Below, in pieces: positions 7,135 to 9,096 of a stretch of DNA of 9,096 bases. Below the pieces are notes generated by a model. That model saw nothing but the letters and a program-made list of their open reading frames with translations, had not been told where the DNA came from and did no database searches. The translations under genes were made by a program, and so were the position numbers. Source of the stretch: VFBF01 sp033764865. GTDB lineage: Bacteria > Pseudomonadota > Alphaproteobacteria > Caulobacterales > Aquidulcibacteraceae. Location of the stretch: positions 1 through 9,096 of the forward strand of contig JANRIM010000048.1 in assembly GCA_033764865.1 (NCBI GenBank), in the 5' to 3' direction. Position 1 is the stretch's first letter. Every line of letters starts with the position of its first letter.

Positions 7135-8157
7135 ATGTTGCTTGTGCAATCGCCGGCGCCCGATGTGCGGCCGGCGGAACCGACGCCGCTTGTGCGGCTG
7201 ATCGCCGGCGCTTACGCCGCGCGCGTGGCCGCCCTGTGGCCTGCGCCGCATGGCGCCTATCTCGAAATGCCGGCGCAACGTCGGCATCTCACGCACGTCG
7301 TGCTGGATTTCGGCGTCGCACCGCCCGAAACGCTCGCCGACGCCCTCCGCTACGCCCGCGCCGATGCAGTCGTGCGCGATTGCCTCGGCGCGACCCCGCC
7401 CGGCTTCGTTCGCCTGCTTGGACGCCTGGGCGAGATTGCGTGGGCGGGGGAGGACTACCTGCGTCTGCTTACGCTGTTCGAGGACGAAGACGCGCGACTC
7501 GTTCTGCGCCAGTCACCGGCCATCACAGGCGATGGCGTGCGCGCGCTGGAGGCGCTTGCGCCGGCTTTGCGGGCCCCCGCCATCGTCCGTCACCTGAACG
7601 ATCACGCCGCCGCAACGCTGCTGGACTGCGCGTGGCGGGCTATCGAGGCCGTTCACGGCGCTGAGGCCGCCCGGGCCGCCGCGCGGCGTTGGGCGCGCGC
7701 CGGCGAAACGACGCGCCTGTTCGACATGGCCGCCGCCGACATGACGCCCCTGCGTTTCGACCCCGCGCCGTTTCCGGTCCACCCCGACCTGCGACGCCTT
7801 GGCGGCGCGGCCGCGCTGACGGACGCTGGCCGGCGCTTCCGCAACTGCCTCGCCACCTATCAGGACCGGGCCGCGGACGGCGCCGTCGCGCTCTACGAGT
7901 GGGCGGGACCGCCCCCGGCGGCGATCGCGCTTTCGCGCGACGGCTTCTTCGGCTGGCGGCTCGACGAAGCCCGCGGCGTCGGAAACGCGGCGCTGGACGA
8001 GGACGCGCGCACCGCCCTGATCGCGGCGCTGCGCGCCGCGGGGGTGCGGGTGGGCCGTTCCGGACGCGATATCCGCGCCATGCTGCTCCGGGCCGCGGGG
8101 CGCCCGCACGACTGGATTGACGATCTGGAGACCGACCTCACGCCCTTCGGCCTTTAG
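7135..8157 (+). CDS. Uncharacterised protein with PcfJ-like C-terminal segment
   Basis: I do not recognise a named family with confidence. The 340-residue product is rich in Ala and Arg, with a largely helical first two thirds. Its most distinctive part is residues 228-284: an LTDAGRRFRNCLATYQDRA block (N237, C238, Y242), then a strand-rich stretch with FFGWRLDE (W274) and GVGN (281-284). The order Cys-x-x-x-Tyr, Trp, then Gly-x-x-Asn resembles PcfJ-like proteins, a poorly understood family first named from a conjugative plasmid. No signal peptide or membrane segment is seen. The ATG at 7135 is chosen for the GGAAG six bases upstream. The frame stays open back to 6916, but that part runs through the palindrome and is low-complexity Arg/Pro-rich. 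It ends in tandem TAG-TAG and is convergent with the small gene at 8174. Confidence 0.78.
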   Translation: MLLVQSPAPDVRPAEPTPLVRLIAGAYAARVAALWPAPHGAYLEMPAQRRHLTHVVLDFGVAPPETLADALRYARADAVVRDCLGATPPGFVRLLGRLGEIAWAGEDYLRLLTLFEDEDARLVLRQSPAITGDGVRALEALAPALRAPAIVRHLNDHAAATLLDCAWRAIEAVHGAEAARAAARRWARAGETTRLFDMAAADMTPLRFDPAPFPVHPDLRRLGGAAALTDAGRRFRNCLATYQDRAADGAVALYEWAGPPPAAIALSRDGFFGWRLDEARGVGNAALDEDARTALIAALRAAGVRVGRSGRDIRAMLLRAAGRPHDWIDDLETDLTPFGL

Positions 8158-8173
8158 TAGGGCGTGAGCGCGC

Positions 8174-8398
8174 TCACCGATGGAGACATCCCACGCGCCG
8201 CGCGCAGACGTCCGACAGGCCGGGGCCCGACTCTTCGGGGGGCGAGGCGCTCCCCGACGTCGCCGCCACCGCGCGGGACGGACGCGGCTGTGTGGCGATG
8301 TAGCCTGCCAGCGCGCAGGCCGAGACGGCGCACACGGCGATCGCGCCAAGCGTCGCCCGGCGAACGCTGGGCGTCGACGGATCAACAGGCTTCTGCAT
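8174..8398 (-). CDS. Possible small single-pass membrane protein
   Basis: A 74-codon frame encodes a short basic N-terminus, one hydrophobic helix (about residues 14-34, including GAIAVCAVSACALAGYIA) and a Ser/Pro-rich tail. The tail ends with two cysteines in VCARRVGCLHR. The helix could be an uncleaved anchor, leaving the tail with its cysteines in the periplasm. It fills most of the 377-bp space between the 7135 gene and queF, which supports a real gene, but the ATG at 8396-8398 lacks a good ribosome-binding site and I recognise no relatives. It is convergent with the 7135 gene (16-bp gap) and divergent from queF. If it is not real, the gap holds nothing else I can name beyond the hairpin at 8409. 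Confidence 0.42.
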   Translation of the reverse strand: MQKPVDPSTPSVRRATLGAIAVCAVSACALAGYIATQPRPSRAVAATSGSASPPEESGPGLSDVCARRVGCLHR

Positions 8399-8408
8399 GT
8401 CGCCAGCA

Positions 8409-8430
8409 GACCGCGCGCGCGCACGCGGTC
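8409..8430. other. GC hairpin with 16-base alternating CG tract
   Basis: GACCGCG (8409-8415) and CGCGGTC (8424-8430) form a perfect 7-bp stem with an 8-base loop. Positions 8412-8427 alternate pyrimidine and purine without a break, almost all CG, which is the composition able to adopt left-handed Z-DNA under supercoiling. It lies in the divergent gap between the small gene at 8174 (10 bp before its ATG) and queF (104 bp before its ATG). No T-run follows on either strand. The role is unknown. Confidence 0.4.
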
Positions 8431-8534
8431 AACCGGCGTTGCGACGAACCGAGGCCTCTTTCCGACAGGGGCGCAATGCCTCCCCCCGCACGCCCCGCTG
8501 GCGCTGCGCGGCAAGCCCGGCTAGCAGGGGCGCG

Positions 8535-8990
8535 ATGGCGAACCTCAACGACCTTTCCCAACTGGGCGCGCCGACGCCGATCCCGCCCAGCCCCGAAGAG
8601 GCTGTGCTGGAACGCGTCGCAAATCCCCATCCCGACGCGCTCTACCTCGCCCGTTTCGCGGCGCCGGAATTCACGTCCATCTGCCCCGTCACCGGCCAGC
8701 CGGACTTCGGCCATCTCGTGATCGATTACGCCCCCGCGGCGTGGATCGTTGAGTCCAAAAGTCTGAAACTGTTCCTGCAGAGCTTCCGCAACCACGGCGC
8801 CTTCCATGAGGCCTGCACCGTCTATGTCGCCAAACGCCTGGTGGAGCTGCTGTCGCCGCGCGGGCTGCGGATCGGCGGTTACTGGTAGCCGCGCGGAGGC
8901 ATACCCCTCGACGTGTTCTGGCAGACGGGGGATGCGCCGCCGGGGCTTTGGGTCCCCGACCAGGGGGTGCCCGCCTATCGCGGACGCTAG
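8535..8990 (+). pseudogene. queF: NADPH-dependent 7-cyano-7-deazaguanine reductase, interrupted by in-frame TAG
   Basis: QueF reduces preQ0 to preQ1 with NADPH in queuosine synthesis, modifying tRNA wobble bases. All catalytic features are present: nucleophile C50 in FTSICPVTG, D57 in GQPDF, the NADPH motif ESKSLKLF (73-80), and H91-E92 in AFHEA. The ATG at 8535 follows AGGGG by four bases. Codon 118 is TAG (8886-8888), directly after RIGGYW. The same frame then continues for 33 sense codons, PRGGIPLDVFWQ... to ...VPAYRGR, the normal QueF C-terminus, and stops at TAG-TAG (8988-8993). With the amber read as an amino acid the protein is 151 residues, the normal family length. A product ending at 117 would lose the last part of the T-fold and probably be inactive. 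Causes could be mutation, base-call error or readthrough. Annotated as broken; identity is certain. Confidence 0.9.
8886..8888 (+). other. In-frame amber codon inside queF
   Basis: TAG stands where, from my recollection of alphaproteobacterial QueF proteins, the sequence reads tyrosine between YW and PRGG. One base change (TAC or TAT to TAG) explains it. The flanking codons are in frame on both sides, so no frameshift is involved. The six bases after it, CCGCGC, are not a readthrough context I recognise. Confidence 0.9.
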
Positions 8991-9096
8991 TAGCGGGTCG
9001 TGAGGCTGGTCGCGTCCGGACGGTTGCGCTCCGGCTGGGCCTGCGTCTGGGTTCCCAGGCAGATGAAACCGGCGATCCGTTCCTCAGGCGCAAGGC
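8987..9096 (-). CDS. C-terminal end of a second nitroreductase-family protein, cut by window edge
   Basis: The last 35 codons of a minus-strand gene are visible. Their product ends with ERIAGFICLGT, then a Pro/Arg stretch, PERNRPDATSL, and TTRY. The pattern of GF-hydrophobic-x-hydrophobic-GT followed by PERxRPD and a short tail is the usual C-terminus of YdjA-type nitroreductases, where the strand packs against FMN. Most of the gene lies beyond the window, so the call rests on this tail alone. It differs from the C-terminus of the nitroreductase at 4872, so it is not a duplicate of it. Its TAG (complement of 8987-8989) overlaps the final queF TAG in a shared CTAG, making the two genes convergent with a 4-base overlap. 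Confidence 0.68.
   Translation of the reverse strand, partial: LAPEERIAGFICLGTQTQAQPERNRPDATSLTTRY

Noticed and set aside
7513..8514. Minus-strand 333-codon frame opposite the PcfJ-like gene
   Set aside because: Arg/Gly/Ala-rich shadow without motifs; the plus frame has the better start and a patterned C-terminus.
8399..8534. preQ1 riboswitch in front of queF
   Set aside because: I looked for the small pseudoknot layout with its A-rich tail and found only a GC hairpin; no A-rich segment precedes the ribosome-binding site.

Overview
The window is GC-rich, densely packed bacterial DNA. It most likely comes from an alphaproteobacterium of the Caulobacterales or a close relative. This is inferred from the protein sequences and from a promoter in front of tuf that resembles the Caulobacter sigma-73 type (TTGACG box, then GCTAAA). 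It looks like ordinary chromosome. I see no CRISPR array, transposase, integrase, phage gene or tRNA.

Layout, left to right. (1) 1-800, minus: 5' two thirds of a tuf gene (EF-Tu) with its own promoter in the 112-bp gap behind it; no fusA precedes it, so it is probably the second tuf copy. (2) 913-2113, minus: a pirin-family dioxygenase preceded, 19 bp away, by a small DUF4258-like protein, probably one transcript. (3) 2182-3150, plus: an epoxide-hydrolase-type alpha/beta hydrolase. (4) 3227-4444, minus: dGTPase-like HD hydrolase with a TTG start, divergent across 56 bp from (5) 4501-4818, plus: an A-type Fe-S carrier (ErpA/IscA), followed by (6) 4872-5543, plus: an FMN nitroreductase. (7) 5553-5903, minus: a small three-helix membrane protein, divergent from (8) 5961-6884, plus: an EamA/DMT transporter. 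(9) 6885-7134: a non-coding stretch holding a nested inverted repeat that could be a structured leader or an interspersed repeat. (10) 7135-8157, plus: a protein of unknown function whose C-terminal part resembles PcfJ-like proteins. (11) 8174-8398, minus: a possible small single-pass membrane protein. (12) 8535-8990, plus: queF, broken by an in-frame amber codon. (13) 8987-9096, minus: the C-terminal end of a second nitroreductase-like protein.

The genes are mostly single housekeeping or accessory metabolic units and do not form one pathway. The best observation is queF. Codon 118 is TAG where related proteins, as I recall them, have tyrosine, and the remaining 33 codons still read a conserved QueF C-terminus in the same frame, ending in a tandem TAG-TAG. 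A recent nonsense mutation or a base-call error is most likely. Readthrough is possible but unproven, because TAG ends several other genes here. The second most interesting items are the nested palindrome at 6985-7064 and the uncharacterised gene it precedes. I did not find a convincing new multi-gene system.
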